A program made the position numbers and the translations under genes. Below, piece after piece: positions 15,740-24,411 of a DNA stretch of 64,000 nt (position 1 is the stretch's first letter; every line of letters starts with the position of its first letter). The notes under the pieces were generated by a model. It had not been told where the DNA came from and made no database searches. It worked only from the letters and a program-made list of their open reading frames with translations. Origin of the DNA: Microlunatus endophyticus (lineage in GTDB: Bacteria; Actinomycetota; Actinomycetes; Propionibacteriales; Propionibacteriaceae); NCBI RefSeq assembly GCF_014646195.1, contig NZ_BMMZ01000013.1, positions 1-64,000 on the forward strand, given 5' to 3'.

Positions 15740-18481
15740 ATGGCCAACCCGTCCTCTTCCGTCCCGTCGTCAGCCGCCGCGCGCCCGACCCCGCCCGAGG
15801 ACGCGCTCTTCCCGCAGGCCGACCGCGCAGCCAAGCGCAAGGACCGCGGCAAGGGCCGGGCGAAGGCGAAGGACCTTCTCGAGGGGCTCAATCCGCAGCA
15901 GCGACAGGCGGTCACCCACGAAGGTGCTCCGGTGCTGGTGGTGGCCGGCGCCGGCTCCGGCAAGACCCGGGTGCTGACCCGCCGGATCGCCTACCTGGTC
16001 TCCGAGCGCAATGTGCACCCCGGATCGATCCTGGCGATCACCTTCACCAACAAGGCGGCCGCCGAGATGCGCGACCGGGTGATCGAGCTGGTCGGCAACC
16101 GGGCCAGGTTGATGTGGGTGTCCACCTTCCACTCCGCGTGTGTCAGGATCTTGCGCGCCGAGATCGGCCGATTCGGCATCTCGCGGACATTCTCGATCTA
16201 CGACGACACCGACGCCAAGCGGCTGATGCAGTTGATCTGTCGTGATCTCTCCCTTGATCCCAAGCGGTTCCCGCCGCGCGCGGTTCTGAACTGGGTGTCC
16301 AACCTGAAGAACGAGTTGATCGATCCGGATTCGGCCGGCGATCGGGTCAACACGGCTCTCGAGGAGGGCTATCTCGAGGCCTACAAGGAATATCAACGTC
16401 GGCTGACCGCGGCCAATGCGCTGGACTTCGACGATCTGATCATGACCACGGTCCATCTGATGCAGGCGTTTCCGGAGGTCCGCGAACAGTATCGGCGCCG
16501 CTTCCGGCACGTCCTGGTCGACGAGTACCAGGACACCAACATCGCCCAGTACGCGCTGATCCAGCAGTTGTGCGGCGAGATCGCCGATCCGGACGACGAT
16601 GCTCCGGTCGCGGCTCCGGCGGAGCTGATGGTGGTCGGTGACTCCGACCAGTCGATCTATGCCTTCCGTGGCGCGACGATCCGCAACATCCTGGACTTCG
16701 AGAGCGATTTCCCGGGTGCCGAGACGATCTTGCTCGAACAGAACTACCGCTCCACCCAGAACGTGCTGGACGCGGCCAATGCGGTGATCAGTCACAACCA
16801 GGGCCGGACCGAGAAACGGCTGTGGTCCGATCTCGGTACCGGTGAGCAGTTGATCGGCTACGTCGCCGACACCGAGCACGACGAGGCCCAGTTCGTGGCC
16901 AACGAGATCGACTCGCTGGTCGACCAGGGCAAGATCAAATACAGCGATGTCGCGGTCTTCTACCGGACCAACGCGCAGTCACGTGCCTTCGAGGAAGTCT
17001 TCGTCCGCGTCGGGATGCCGTACAAGGTCGTCGGCGGGGTGCGCTTCTACGAACGCCGGGAGATCCGCGACGCGGTCGCCTATCTGCGCGCCATTGCCAA
17101 CCGCACCGACGACGTCTCGCTGCGGCGGATCCTGAACGTACCCAAGCGGGGGATCGGCGACCGTGCCGAAGCCGCGGTCGAGGCGCACGCCGCCGAGCAG
17201 CAGATCAGCTTCGCCGACGCGTTGCGCCGGGTCGACGAGATCGGTGGGATAGCCACCCGGTCGGCCAAGCAGATCGCCGGCTTCACCAGCTTTATGGACA
17301 AATGCGAGCGGATGGTCGCCGAGGGGGCTCCGGCGGATCAGGTGCTGACGACTGTGCTGCAGGATTCCGGCTACCTGGCCGAATTGCACGAGTCGACTGA
17401 TCCGCAGGATGAGACGCGGTTGGAGAACCTGGTCGAGCTGGTGGCGGTGGCCCGGGAATTCGTCACCACCGGTGCCGCTCCGCTGGGCGGTGCGCCGGGG
17501 GCTGGACCCGGTGGGCTGGAGGCATTGAGCACCGACCCGGCGGTCGCCTACAGCTATGACCTGCCGACGCCGGAACCGACTCCGGGACCAGGTCCCGCCG
17601 AAGCTCCGGCGCCTGCGGACAGCCTCTTCGCCGAGGGGCTCTTCGCCGTCGACGACGAGGCCGGCCCTTCGACAAGCCCAGGGCCCCAGAGCGCTGATCC
17701 CGCCGGTGCGCCGGCCGCGGGTCCGTCCATCCTCGACGCGATCAGCGTCGGCCCGGATGCCGACCAGCTCACCGGCGCCGAATTCGAGCTCGGCGCTGGC
17801 GCACCGGAGCCGGATGTCACCCTCGGCGCCTTCCTCGAACGGGTCGCCCTGGTCGCTGATGCCGATCAGATCCCGGACGCTCCCGGCGGGGAGAACTCCG
17901 GCATGGTCACCCTGATGACCCTGCACACCGCCAAGGGGCTGGAATTCGACACCGTCTTTCTGGGCGGCATGGAGGACGGGATCTTCCCGCACCAGCGGGC
18001 GCTGGGGGATCGTACGGAACAGGAGGAGGAGCGTCGGCTGGCCTATGTCGGACTGACCCGGGCGCGGCGACGGCTCTACCTCAGCCGCGCCATCGTCCGA
18101 TCGGCCTGGGGTGCGCCACAGCACAACCCGCCCAGTCGTTTCCTCTCAGAGATTCCCAGCGACCTGATCGAGTGGCGCCGTACCGAAGGGGCCGTGACGA
18201 CCTGGCGATCCTCCTCGGCGACCTCGAGCTGGGAGCGCGAACGCGCCAAGGACGAGGCGACCGCCCGCTGGCGCAACACCGTCGGCTTCGGCAGCCCGAT
18301 GCCGAAGAAGAAGGAGATCCCGAGCCTGGCCCCCGGGGACCGGGTACTGCACTCGGTCTTCGGCATGGGCAGTGTGGTGGCGACGTCGGGCGCCGGTGAC
18401 AATGCCAAGGCCGACGTCGACTTCGGTTCGGCGGGTATCAAGCGCCTGTCTCTGAAACACGCACCGCTCGAAAAGCTGTAG
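15740..18481 (+). CDS. pcrA: ATP-dependent DNA helicase PcrA/UvrD
   Basis: A 913-aa superfamily 1 3'-5' helicase for DNA repair and replication restart. Visible motifs: Walker A VVAGAGSGKT (about residues 67-76), motif Ia ITFTNKAA, motif II VDEYQDTN, motif III VVGDSDQSIYAFRGA, motif IV QNYRS, motif V TLMTLHTAKGLEFDTVF and motif VI VGLTRARRRLYL. The C-terminus (GDRVLHSVFGMGSV) is the Tudor-like PcrA tail. It is longer than usual because of an Ala/Pro-rich insert at about residues 560-700, before motif V. Part of that insert (near residue 641) is encoded by a REP-like palindrome. The usual length is about 720-800 aa. Confidence 0.95.
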   Translation: MANPSSSVPSSAAARPTPPEDALFPQADRAAKRKDRGKGRAKAKDLLEGLNPQQRQAVTHEGAPVLVVAGAGSGKTRVLTRRIAYLVSERNVHPGSILAITFTNKAAAEMRDRVIELVGNRARLMWVSTFHSACVRILRAEIGRFGISRTFSIYDDTDAKRLMQLICRDLSLDPKRFPPRAVLNWVSNLKNELIDPDSAGDRVNTALEEGYLEAYKEYQRRLTAANALDFDDLIMTTVHLMQAFPEVREQYRRRFRHVLVDEYQDTNIAQYALIQQLCGEIADPDDDAPVAAPAELMVVGDSDQSIYAFRGATIRNILDFESDFPGAETILLEQNYRSTQNVLDAANAVISHNQGRTEKRLWSDLGTGEQLIGYVADTEHDEAQFVANEIDSLVDQGKIKYSDVAVFYRTNAQSRAFEEVFVRVGMPYKVVGGVRFYERREIRDAVAYLRAIANRTDDVSLRRILNVPKRGIGDRAEAAVEAHAAEQQISFADALRRVDEIGGIATRSAKQIAGFTSFMDKCERMVAEGAPADQVLTTVLQDSGYLAELHESTDPQDETRLENLVELVAVAREFVTTGAAPLGGAPGAGPGGLEALSTDPAVAYSYDLPTPEPTPGPGPAEAPAPADSLFAEGLFAVDDEAGPSTSPGPQSADPAGAPAAGPSILDAISVGPDADQLTGAEFELGAGAPEPDVTLGAFLERVALVADADQIPDAPGGENSGMVTLMTLHTAKGLEFDTVFLGGMEDGIFPHQRALGDRTEQEEERRLAYVGLTRARRRLYLSRAIVRSAWGAPQHNPPSRFLSEIPSDLIEWRRTEGAVTTWRSSSATSSWERERAKDEATARWRNTVGFGSPMPKKKEIPSLAPGDRVLHSVFGMGSVVATSGAGDNAKADVDFGSAGIKRLSLKHAPLEKL
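17663..17685. repeat. REP-like palindrome inside the pcrA reading frame
   Basis: Arms GGCCCT (17663-17668) and AGGGCC (17680-17685) flank an inner TTCGACAAGCC. The core CCCTTCGACAAGC...AGGG resembles the REP element seen repeatedly between genes in several actinobacteria and proteobacteria (from memory). Here it is translated, in frame, as part of the Pro/Ala/Ser-rich linker of PcrA. Confidence 0.55.
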
Positions 18482-18654
18482 GCGCGGAACTTCGGCCGAC
18501 GAGAACTCGGCACCCGCGAGCGTGAGCCGCCGGCGGAGGGACGGGCCGGCGAGTCTGGTCGCAAGCAGAGGTAGGTGCGGACGGGATACAGGGGTAGTCC
18601 CCCGGAACCTGCTCTTGGTGGTGCCAGACCGGGCGGCAGCAGCAGGAAGTGGAC

Positions 18655-19680
18655 TCAGACTTTGAGGCCGTGGGCGGTGAACCAAGGGACCGGGTTGACG
18701 GCGCTGTAGACGTCGCCCGGGGTGACGCCGACCGGATACAGCTCGACGTGGGTGTGCGGACCGAACGCGCGGCCGGTCATCCCGACGTGGCCGATCACCT
18801 GGCCGCCGGTGACCTTCTGGCCGTTGGTGACCGCAGTCGACTCCATGTGGGCGAAGAGCATCTGCTCGCCATCGGCGAATTTGATCACCACGTAGTTGCC
18901 GGCCCAGCTGCTGGCCGGACCGATGCCGGCATTGGTCACCACACCGTTGGCGGTGGCATGGATCGGCGTGCCGATCGGGGCAGCGAAGTCGACGCCGGTG
19001 TGGTAGCGGGCCCAGGAGCCGACCTCGCCGAAGGTGGCCGCGATCGTGAACTGGCCCGGGTTGACCGGCAGGTGCGCGGTGCCGTCACCACTGGTGTCGG
19101 TGCCACCGACCCCGGCCTTGCTGAGTTTGCTGGAGAGCTTCTGGGTCTCGTTCGCCGTGGACTTGAGCGCCTTGGCGCGAGCGGCAGCGGCGGCTTCGGC
19201 TGCTGCGTCCTGCTGGCTGGTGTCGGTCACCTTGGCGTTGGCCTGGGCGTCCTGGCGGGCCGACATGTCGACGGTGCCGTCCAACGGCTGGCCGACGCTC
19301 TTGGACCCGGTGGAATCGCTCTCGGCGCCACTGTTCAACGCCGGGCGCTGAGCCGAACGGCTGCTGCCACCGGTGCGTCCGGTGACTGCTCCGGACGCCG
19401 AGTCCGCCGAATTCGAGGAGTTCGCGACCGTCACCGACGTTGCCGCGCCATGGCTGTCGTGGGCCGAACTGGTCGCTGCCACCGCTCCCGCAACACCGAG
19501 GCCGAGGCCGGAGATCGCCAGCGCGGCGATCCCGTTGCGGAGCCAGCCCCGCCTGTCCTTCTCGATCTCTTCGATGGCCCGCCGGGCCGACGAGTGCCGA
19601 TAGACCCCGGAGGCAGAAGTCCGCAGACTGTTGAATCGGTTCAACGGCGCATCGGACTTGCGGCGTGGTTGCGGTGACAC
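18655..19680 (-). CDS. M23 family metallopeptidase
   Basis: A 341-aa exported or membrane-anchored peptidoglycan endopeptidase. A cytoplasmic basic N-terminus of about 45 residues precedes one TM helix (GIAALAISGLGLGVAGAVAA). A long Ser/Ala-rich extracellular linker with a short helical section (QDAAAEAAAAARAKALKSTA) follows. The C-terminal LytM/M23 domain has zinc-binding His and Asp in HTGVDF and the HxH motif in GPHTHVE. It could cleave stem-peptide crosslinks or be a regulator. GTG 19680 follows AGGAG by 10-11 nt. It lies downstream of a second, frameshifted M23 gene on the same strand. Confidence 0.9.
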   Translation of the reverse strand: MSPQPRRKSDAPLNRFNSLRTSASGVYRHSSARRAIEEIEKDRRGWLRNGIAALAISGLGLGVAGAVAATSSAHDSHGAATSVTVANSSNSADSASGAVTGRTGGSSRSAQRPALNSGAESDSTGSKSVGQPLDGTVDMSARQDAQANAKVTDTSQQDAAAEAAAAARAKALKSTANETQKLSSKLSKAGVGGTDTSGDGTAHLPVNPGQFTIAATFGEVGSWARYHTGVDFAAPIGTPIHATANGVVTNAGIGPASSWAGNYVVIKFADGEQMLFAHMESTAVTNGQKVTGGQVIGHVGMTGRAFGPHTHVELYPVGVTPGDVYSAVNPVPWFTAHGLKV

Positions 19681-19707
19681 GCGGTGGGTACTCCTGTCCT
19701 CGACGAC

Positions 19708-19732
19708 TGCCCGCTGAGACCCCTAGCAGGCA
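19708..19732 (-). promoter_or_regulatory. Hairpin in the 5' leader of the M23 gene
   Basis: Arms at 19708-19715 and 19725-19732 pair over 8 bp (one G-U) with a 9-nt loop. It lies in the roughly 60-nt leader between the predicted promoter and GTG 19680. It is too small for the c-di-AMP (ydaO) riboswitch that precedes some actinobacterial peptidase genes. Confidence 0.35.
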
Positions 19733-19746
19733 ACAGGCACTCGAAG

Positions 19747-19775
19747 ACCATAACGGATGAATAACGGCCCGACAA
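19747..19775 (-). promoter_or_regulatory. Promoter of the M23 gene at 18655-19680
   Basis: On the minus strand TTGTCG (19775-19770), a 17-nt spacer and TATGGT (19752-19747) form a good vegetative-type promoter. It predicts a leader of about 60 nt. Confidence 0.5.
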
Positions 19776-19847
19776 ACCCTGCGGGTGGATCTGTGGACAA
19801 AATTCGGTCGCGCTGAGATTTCGGATGCTGGTCGGTTTCACCGGGAT

Positions 19848-20782
19848 TCAGCGGGGATGGACGCCGACCGCGGCCAGCCACGGCAAGGGGTCGACCGCCC
19901 GGTAGACGTCGCCGAAGCGGACTCCGGGTGGATACACCTCGAAATGCAGGTGCGGTCCGAAGGCACGGCCGGTCTGGCCGACCCGCCCGATCACCTGGCT
20001 TGCCGCCACCTGCTGGCCGACAGTGACCCCGATCCACGACAGGTGGCTGTACATCGTCGTCACGCCGTGGGATGCCGGACGGCCACGTGATTGCCCGCCC
20101 AGTCGCCGCTGTTCCCGGCGAAGACGACCGTCCCGGCGGCCGCCGCGTGCACCGGCTCAGCGTACGGCGCCCGGAAGTCCACTCCGGTGTGATAGCTCGC
20201 CCAGGACCCGGTCGCGCCGAACCGGGTCCCGATCACACCAGCCGCGATCGGCAGGGCACCGGATCCCGCTGCTTCGACCTCGTCGAGCCTGGCCCGGGCG
20301 GCGGCGATCACCTGTTGGCGCTCACGGTCGGCGAAGATCCTGGTCTGGGCCCGCTGGGTCGCATCAGCCGTCTCGGTGAGCGCGTGCTGCCGGGCTCCGG
20401 CCTGGGCCTGATAACCCGCCTGGACCCACTGCTGACGGTCCAGCGCGAGGGCGTACTGACGCTGGGCGGCGACCAGCCGGGTCTGCGCGGGGGTGCTCAA
20501 TCGGATCACCGGAACCGCACCCAGGCTCGGATCGTAACTGTCGAGCGGCGCCGGGCCCTCCGCACTGCGATCGGCAGACGCGACCTGTGCGTTCGGCTCG
20601 AGGCCGAGGCCGAGGCCGAGGTCGGTGGTCGCAGCGAGCAGGATGCCCAGGCCGCTGATCACCCCGACGGCGGCAACAGTGGATGCCCAGCGTCCGAGCC
20701 AGGACCGGATCGCCGGGCGCAGCTGTCCGGAGGTCGCCTCCTCGACGAGGCGGCCGATGCTCTTCGGCGCTGCCCGTAACAC
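19848..20782 (-). pseudogene. M23 family metallopeptidase, frameshifted
   Basis: A second LytM/M23 gene, interrupted by a one-base deletion. From GTG 20782 (AGGAGA 4 nt upstream) one frame encodes a TM segment (ASTVAAVGVISGLGILLAA), a helical region and the first metal motif HTGVDFRAPY, then GNHVAVRHPTA and a stop at about 20060. The continuation, VTTMYSHLS through QTGRAFGPHLHFEVYPPG to the end at 19848, is in another frame. Restoring one G in the ACGGCG run at about 20063-20066 joins them into a 311-aa protein. Without it the product lacks the HxH zinc ligands. A sequencing error remains possible. Confidence 0.8.
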
Positions 20783-20868
20783 GACTCTCCTGCCGCCGTC
20801 CTCAAGTCTGGCACCGCTGGGGTGCACCCGGTGCCGACCGGAACAGCGGATTCGGGGCCGCGGGCGGG

Positions 20869-20874
20869 TAACGT
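20869..20874 (+). promoter_or_regulatory. Leaderless-type -10 box (TAACGT) of the B12-binding subunit
   Basis: TAACGT ends 7 nt before ATG 20882. Confidence 0.4.
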
Positions 20875-20881
20875 CGGCGGC

Positions 20882-21298
20882 ATGCAGAAAGCGTCGACGC
20901 CGTTGCGGATCGTGGTCGCAAAACCGGGTTTGGACGGACACGACCGCGGGGCCAAGGTGATCGCCCGCGCATTGCGCGACGCCGGGATGGAAGTCATCTA
21001 CACCGGCCTGCACCAGACACCCGAGCAGATCGTCGCGACCGCGATCGCCGAGGACGCCGATGGGATCGGGCTGTCGGTGCTGTCCGGTGCACACATGACT
21101 CTTTTCGCCCGGGTCCTGGAACTGCTCAAAGACGCCGACGCCGACGACATCGTGGTGTTCGGAGGCGGCATCATCCCCGAGGCCGACCGGTCGCAGCTCG
21201 CCGACCTCGGCGTGACGGGCATCTTCACTCCAGGCGCCAGGATGGACGAGATCGTCGACTGGGTCCGAGCGAACGTACGGCGTACGGCGACCTTGTAA
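20882..21298 (+). CDS. Cobalamin-binding subunit of acyl-CoA (methylmalonyl-CoA) mutase
   Basis: A 138-aa protein that is only the C-terminal B12-binding domain of methylmalonyl-CoA-type mutases. It has the base-off signature D18-x-H20-x-x-G23 in KPGLDGHDRGAK, with His20 as lower axial cobalt ligand, SVLSGAHMTL, and VVFGGGIIPEAD for the nucleotide loop. Split mutases have this domain as a separate small subunit. The matching large subunit is at 40780-42357, 19.5 kb away. It precedes sucCD by 96 bp, which fits a role in feeding succinyl-CoA to the TCA cycle. It could instead serve another acyl-CoA mutase elsewhere in the genome. Confidence 0.88.
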   Translation: MQKASTPLRIVVAKPGLDGHDRGAKVIARALRDAGMEVIYTGLHQTPEQIVATAIAEDADGIGLSVLSGAHMTLFARVLELLKDADADDIVVFGGGIIPEADRSQLADLGVTGIFTPGARMDEIVDWVRANVRRTATL

Positions 21299-21337
21299 GC
21301 ACCCTGACCCGGGTGATCACCGCCCCCTCGCCGGGGC

Positions 21338-21343
21338 TAGGCT
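21338..21343 (+). promoter_or_regulatory. Possible -10 box (TAGGCT) of sucCD
   Basis: TAGGCT stands 51 nt before GTG 21395, predicting a leader of about 45 nt that contains a purine-rich AGGAAGCGAGG ribosome-binding region. No clear -35 is visible. Confidence 0.4.
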
Positions 21344-21394
21344 GCGGCACGTCTGCTACCGCGGACGCAACTGTCAGGAAGCGAGGTATGGCGC

Positions 21395-22558
21395 GTGGAT
21401 CTGTACGAGTACCAGGCGCGTGATCTGTTCGAGGCACATGGCGTCCCCGTCCTGCGCGGCATCACCGCGACGACGCCGGACGAGGCCAGGACTGCCGCAG
21501 CCGAACTCGGCACTCCGGTCGTCGTCGTCAAGGCTCAGGTGAAGACCGGCGGCCGAGGCAAGGCCGGCGGTGTGAAGATCGCCAAGAGCCCGGACGAGGC
21601 TGCCAGCCGTGCCGAGGAGATCCTCGGCCTGGACATCAAGGGTCACGTCGTCAAGAAGCTGATGATCGCCGAGGGCGCCGACATCGCGGAGGAGTACTAC
21701 TTCTCGGTGCTGCTCGACCGCGCCAACCGCCGCTACCTGGCGATGTGCTCCAAAGAGGGTGGCATGGAGATCGAACAGCTCGCGGTCGAGCGCCCGGACG
21801 CGCTGGCCCGGGTCGCCGTTGATCCGCTGGTCGGCATCGACGAGGCCAAGGCCACGGAGATCGTCGCAGCGGCCGGCTTCGACGGTGAGACCGGCGCCAA
21901 GATCGTCCCGGTGTTGATCAAGCTCTACGACGTCTACGTCGGTGAGGATGCCACCCTGGTCGAGGTCAACCCGCTGGTCAAGACCGGCGCCGGGGAGATC
22001 GTCGCGCTGGACGGCAAGGTCACTCTGGACGAGAACGCGGAATTCCGTCACCCCGACCACGAGGCGCTGGCCGACAACGCGACCACCGATCCGCTCGAGG
22101 TCAAGGCGAAGGAGAAGGGTCTCAACTACGTCAAGCTCGACGGCGAGGTCGGCATCATCGGCAACGGCGCCGGCCTGGTGATGAGCACACTGGACGTGGT
22201 CGCCTACGCCGGGGAGCCGTACGGCGTGAAGCCGGCGAACTTCCTCGACATCGGTGGCGGCGCGAATGCCACCGTGATGGCCAACGGCCTGGACGTCATC
22301 CTCGGCGATGATCAGGTCCGCGCCGTCTTCGTCAACGTGTTCGGCGGAATCACCGCCTGTGACGAGGTCGCCAACGGCATCAAGGGCGCGCTGGAGATCC
22401 TCGGGGAGGAGGCCACCAAGCCGCTGGTCGTGCGGCTGGACGGCAACAACGTCGAGCAGGGCCGCGCGATCCTGAACGAGCTGAACCACCCGCTGGTGAC
22501 CCAGGTCGACACGATGGACGGAGCCGCGGCCAAGGCCGCCGAGCTCGCCGCCCGGTGA
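21395..22558 (+). CDS. sucC: Succinyl-CoA synthetase beta subunit (ADP/GDP-forming)
   Basis: A 387-aa ATP-grasp subunit that binds nucleotide and succinate; with SucD it interconverts succinyl-CoA and succinate with substrate-level phosphorylation. The N-terminus MDLYEYQARDLFEAHGVPV, the lysine-rich KAQVKTGGRGKAGGVK nucleotide region, the VEVNPL motif and the C-terminal GGITACDEVANGI are all canonical, and the length is that of the family. GTG 21395 is preceded by a purine-rich stretch. sucD follows after 34 bp, so the pair is an operon, with the B12 mutase subunit just upstream. Confidence 0.97.
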   Translation: MDLYEYQARDLFEAHGVPVLRGITATTPDEARTAAAELGTPVVVVKAQVKTGGRGKAGGVKIAKSPDEAASRAEEILGLDIKGHVVKKLMIAEGADIAEEYYFSVLLDRANRRYLAMCSKEGGMEIEQLAVERPDALARVAVDPLVGIDEAKATEIVAAAGFDGETGAKIVPVLIKLYDVYVGEDATLVEVNPLVKTGAGEIVALDGKVTLDENAEFRHPDHEALADNATTDPLEVKAKEKGLNYVKLDGEVGIIGNGAGLVMSTLDVVAYAGEPYGVKPANFLDIGGGANATVMANGLDVILGDDQVRAVFVNVFGGITACDEVANGIKGALEILGEEATKPLVVRLDGNNVEQGRAILNELNHPLVTQVDTMDGAAAKAAELAAR

Positions 22559-22592
22559 CCCGCTGACAGCAGAGAAGAGGAATCACAGAACC

Positions 22593-23471
22593 ATGTCGAT
22601 CTTTTTGAACGCTGACAGCAAGATCATCGTCCAGGGCATGACCGGCTCGATGGGGGCCAAGCACACCCGGCTGATGTTGCAGGCCGGATCCAACATCGTC
22701 GGCGGCGTCAACGCCCGGAAGGCCGGGACGACCGTGGACTTCGACGGCACCGAGCTGCCGGTCTTCGGCACTGTTGCCGAGGCGATGGAGAAGACCGGTG
22801 CGAATGTCTCGGTCGCCTTCGTTCCGCCGGCCTTTTCCAGGGACGCGGCGATCGAGGCCATCGATGCCGAGATTCCGTTGCTGGTGATCATCACCGAGGG
22901 CATTCCGGTCAAGGACTCCGCCGAGGTCTTCAACTATTCGCTGGGCAAGAAGACCAGGATCATCGGGCCCAACTGCCCCGGGATCATCACCCCGGGCGAG
23001 TCGCTGGCCGGGATCACGCCGCACACCATCGCGGGCAAGGGCCCGATCGGGCTGGTCAGCAAGTCCGGCACCCTCACCTACCAGATGATGTACGAGCTGC
23101 GGGATTTCGGCTTCACCACCGCGATCGGCATCGGTGGCGATCCGGTGATCGGAACCACTCACATCGATGCGCTGCAGGCATTCCAGGATGACCCGGACAC
23201 CAAGGCGATCGTGATGATCGGGGAGATCGGCGGCGACGCCGAGGAACGGGCCGCCGACTACATCAAGGCCCATGTCACCAAGCCGGTGGTCGGCTACGTC
23301 GCCGGCTTCACCGCACCGGAAGGCAAGACGATGGGCCACGCCGGTGCGATCGTCTCCGGCTCGTCGGGCACCGCGGAGGCCAAGAAGGCCGCTCTGGAGG
23401 CCGTCGGGGTCAAGGTCGGCAAGACGCCGAGCGAGACCGCGGAGCTGATGCGGGCGATCCTGAACGGCTGA
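22593..23471 (+). CDS. sucD: Succinyl-CoA synthetase alpha subunit
   Basis: A 292-aa alpha subunit with a CoA-binding Rossmann domain (VQGMTGSMGAKHT), IIGPNCPGIITPGE, the catalytic loop with phosphorylated His249 in GKTMGHAGAIVSG, and the ligase domain GGDPVIGTTHIDAL. It works with SucC as the TCA-cycle step downstream of both 2-oxoglutarate oxidation and methylmalonyl-CoA mutase. Ten bases separate its stop from the phosphotransferase gene, which is probably co-transcribed. Confidence 0.97.
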   Translation: MSIFLNADSKIIVQGMTGSMGAKHTRLMLQAGSNIVGGVNARKAGTTVDFDGTELPVFGTVAEAMEKTGANVSVAFVPPAFSRDAAIEAIDAEIPLLVIITEGIPVKDSAEVFNYSLGKKTRIIGPNCPGIITPGESLAGITPHTIAGKGPIGLVSKSGTLTYQMMYELRDFGFTTAIGIGGDPVIGTTHIDALQAFQDDPDTKAIVMIGEIGGDAEERAADYIKAHVTKPVVGYVAGFTAPEGKTMGHAGAIVSGSSGTAEAKKAALEAVGVKVGKTPSETAELMRAILNG

Positions 23472-23481
23472 AGTCGGCGGT

Positions 23482-24399
23482 GTGGTAGCGGTACCCGAAG
23501 CCGTACGCATCCGAGCGGTCAGCCAGGGGCAGGGCGCCTGGCTGACCGGTCTCGATGATCAACTCCGCCGATTGTGCGCGAACTGGGGTCTCACACCGGG
23601 CCAGGTGCTCGATGGCGGAACTGCGTCGCTGGTGCTTGGAGTGACCTGCGCCGACGGCGCTCCCGCCGTGCTCAAGCTAGTGATCCCCGGTATCGACTTC
23701 CATGATCAACTCCGGCTGCTGGAGCTGGCCGATGGTCGCGGTTACGTACGGGTGCTCGGTGTTGATCAGGAGACGAACGGCTACCTGCTGGAGTCACTCG
23801 GCGGGTCGCTGGCCGACGCCGATCTTCCACCCCAGGAACAGATCCGGGCCGTCTGCGATCTCCTCCGGGTCGCTTGGGAGGTCCCGGCCACGAGCTACCT
23901 CGACCAGAGCTGGAACAACGCCGAGGAACTCGCCCGGCTGATCACAAAGCTGTGGAATCGCCACAACCGTCCCTGTCCGGAACGGGTCGTCGACCAGGCC
24001 CTCGGCTATGCGGCCCGTCGAGCCGCGATGCCGCGCGGTGAGTGGGTGGTCGTGCACGGCGATCCGCATCCGGGCAACGTGCTGCGCTCGCCCGACGCCC
24101 GGGAGGGCTCGGTCGGAGGGTATGTCTTCGTCGATCCGACAGGATTCCTGGCCGATCCGGCCTACGACGTCGGCATCCTGATGCGGGACTGGAGCGACCA
24201 GCTGTTGGCATCCGACGATCCGCGGGGGTGGCAGCAGCACCATTGCGCTCTGGCCGCCGGCTACAGCGGACTGGACTGCGACACCATCGCCGAATGGGCA
24301 TACATCGAACGGGTGAGCAGCGGGCTGTTCGTCCTCGATGTCGGCGATCCTGATCATGGTCGCCGGTTCCTGCAGACCGCTGAACTGCTGATCGCTTAG
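23482..24399 (+). CDS. Aminoglycoside phosphotransferase (APH(6)-like) family protein
   Basis: A 305-aa kinase-fold protein. The catalytic loop VVHGDPHPGNVLR (about residues 190-203) and the metal-binding YVFVDPTGFLADPAYDVG are those of the APH/choline kinase superfamily, closest in pattern to streptomycin and hydroxyurea 6-phosphotransferases. The nucleotide-binding lobe has APAVLKLVIPG with the conserved Lys. Whether it acts on an antibiotic or on a metabolite is unknown; chromosomal actinobacterial members are often uncharacterised. GTG 23482 has no strong ribosome binding site and may rely on coupling to sucD. It converges closely on the gene that ends at 24412. Confidence 0.8.
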   Translation: MVAVPEAVRIRAVSQGQGAWLTGLDDQLRRLCANWGLTPGQVLDGGTASLVLGVTCADGAPAVLKLVIPGIDFHDQLRLLELADGRGYVRVLGVDQETNGYLLESLGGSLADADLPPQEQIRAVCDLLRVAWEVPATSYLDQSWNNAEELARLITKLWNRHNRPCPERVVDQALGYAARRAAMPRGEWVVVHGDPHPGNVLRSPDAREGSVGGYVFVDPTGFLADPAYDVGILMRDWSDQLLASDDPRGWQQHHCALAAGYSGLDCDTIAEWAYIERVSSGLFVLDVGDPDHGRRFLQTAELLIA

Positions 24400-24411
24400 T
24401 GTCTCGCGCGA

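Noticed and set aside
18482..18654. Small RNA or gene between pcrA and the M23 gene
   Set aside because: Only a minimal GGGGTAGTCCCC inverted repeat is seen; no promoter, open frame or strong structure stands out.
19681..19775. c-di-AMP (ydaO) riboswitch upstream of the M23 gene
   Set aside because: The leader is only about 60 nt and contains one simple hairpin; the two-fold helical core of ydaO cannot be accommodated.
23482..24399. Calling the sucD-linked phosphotransferase a streptomycin resistance gene
   Set aside because: The motifs are shared by many small-molecule kinases, and it lies in a primary-metabolism operon, not a resistance or biosynthesis cluster.
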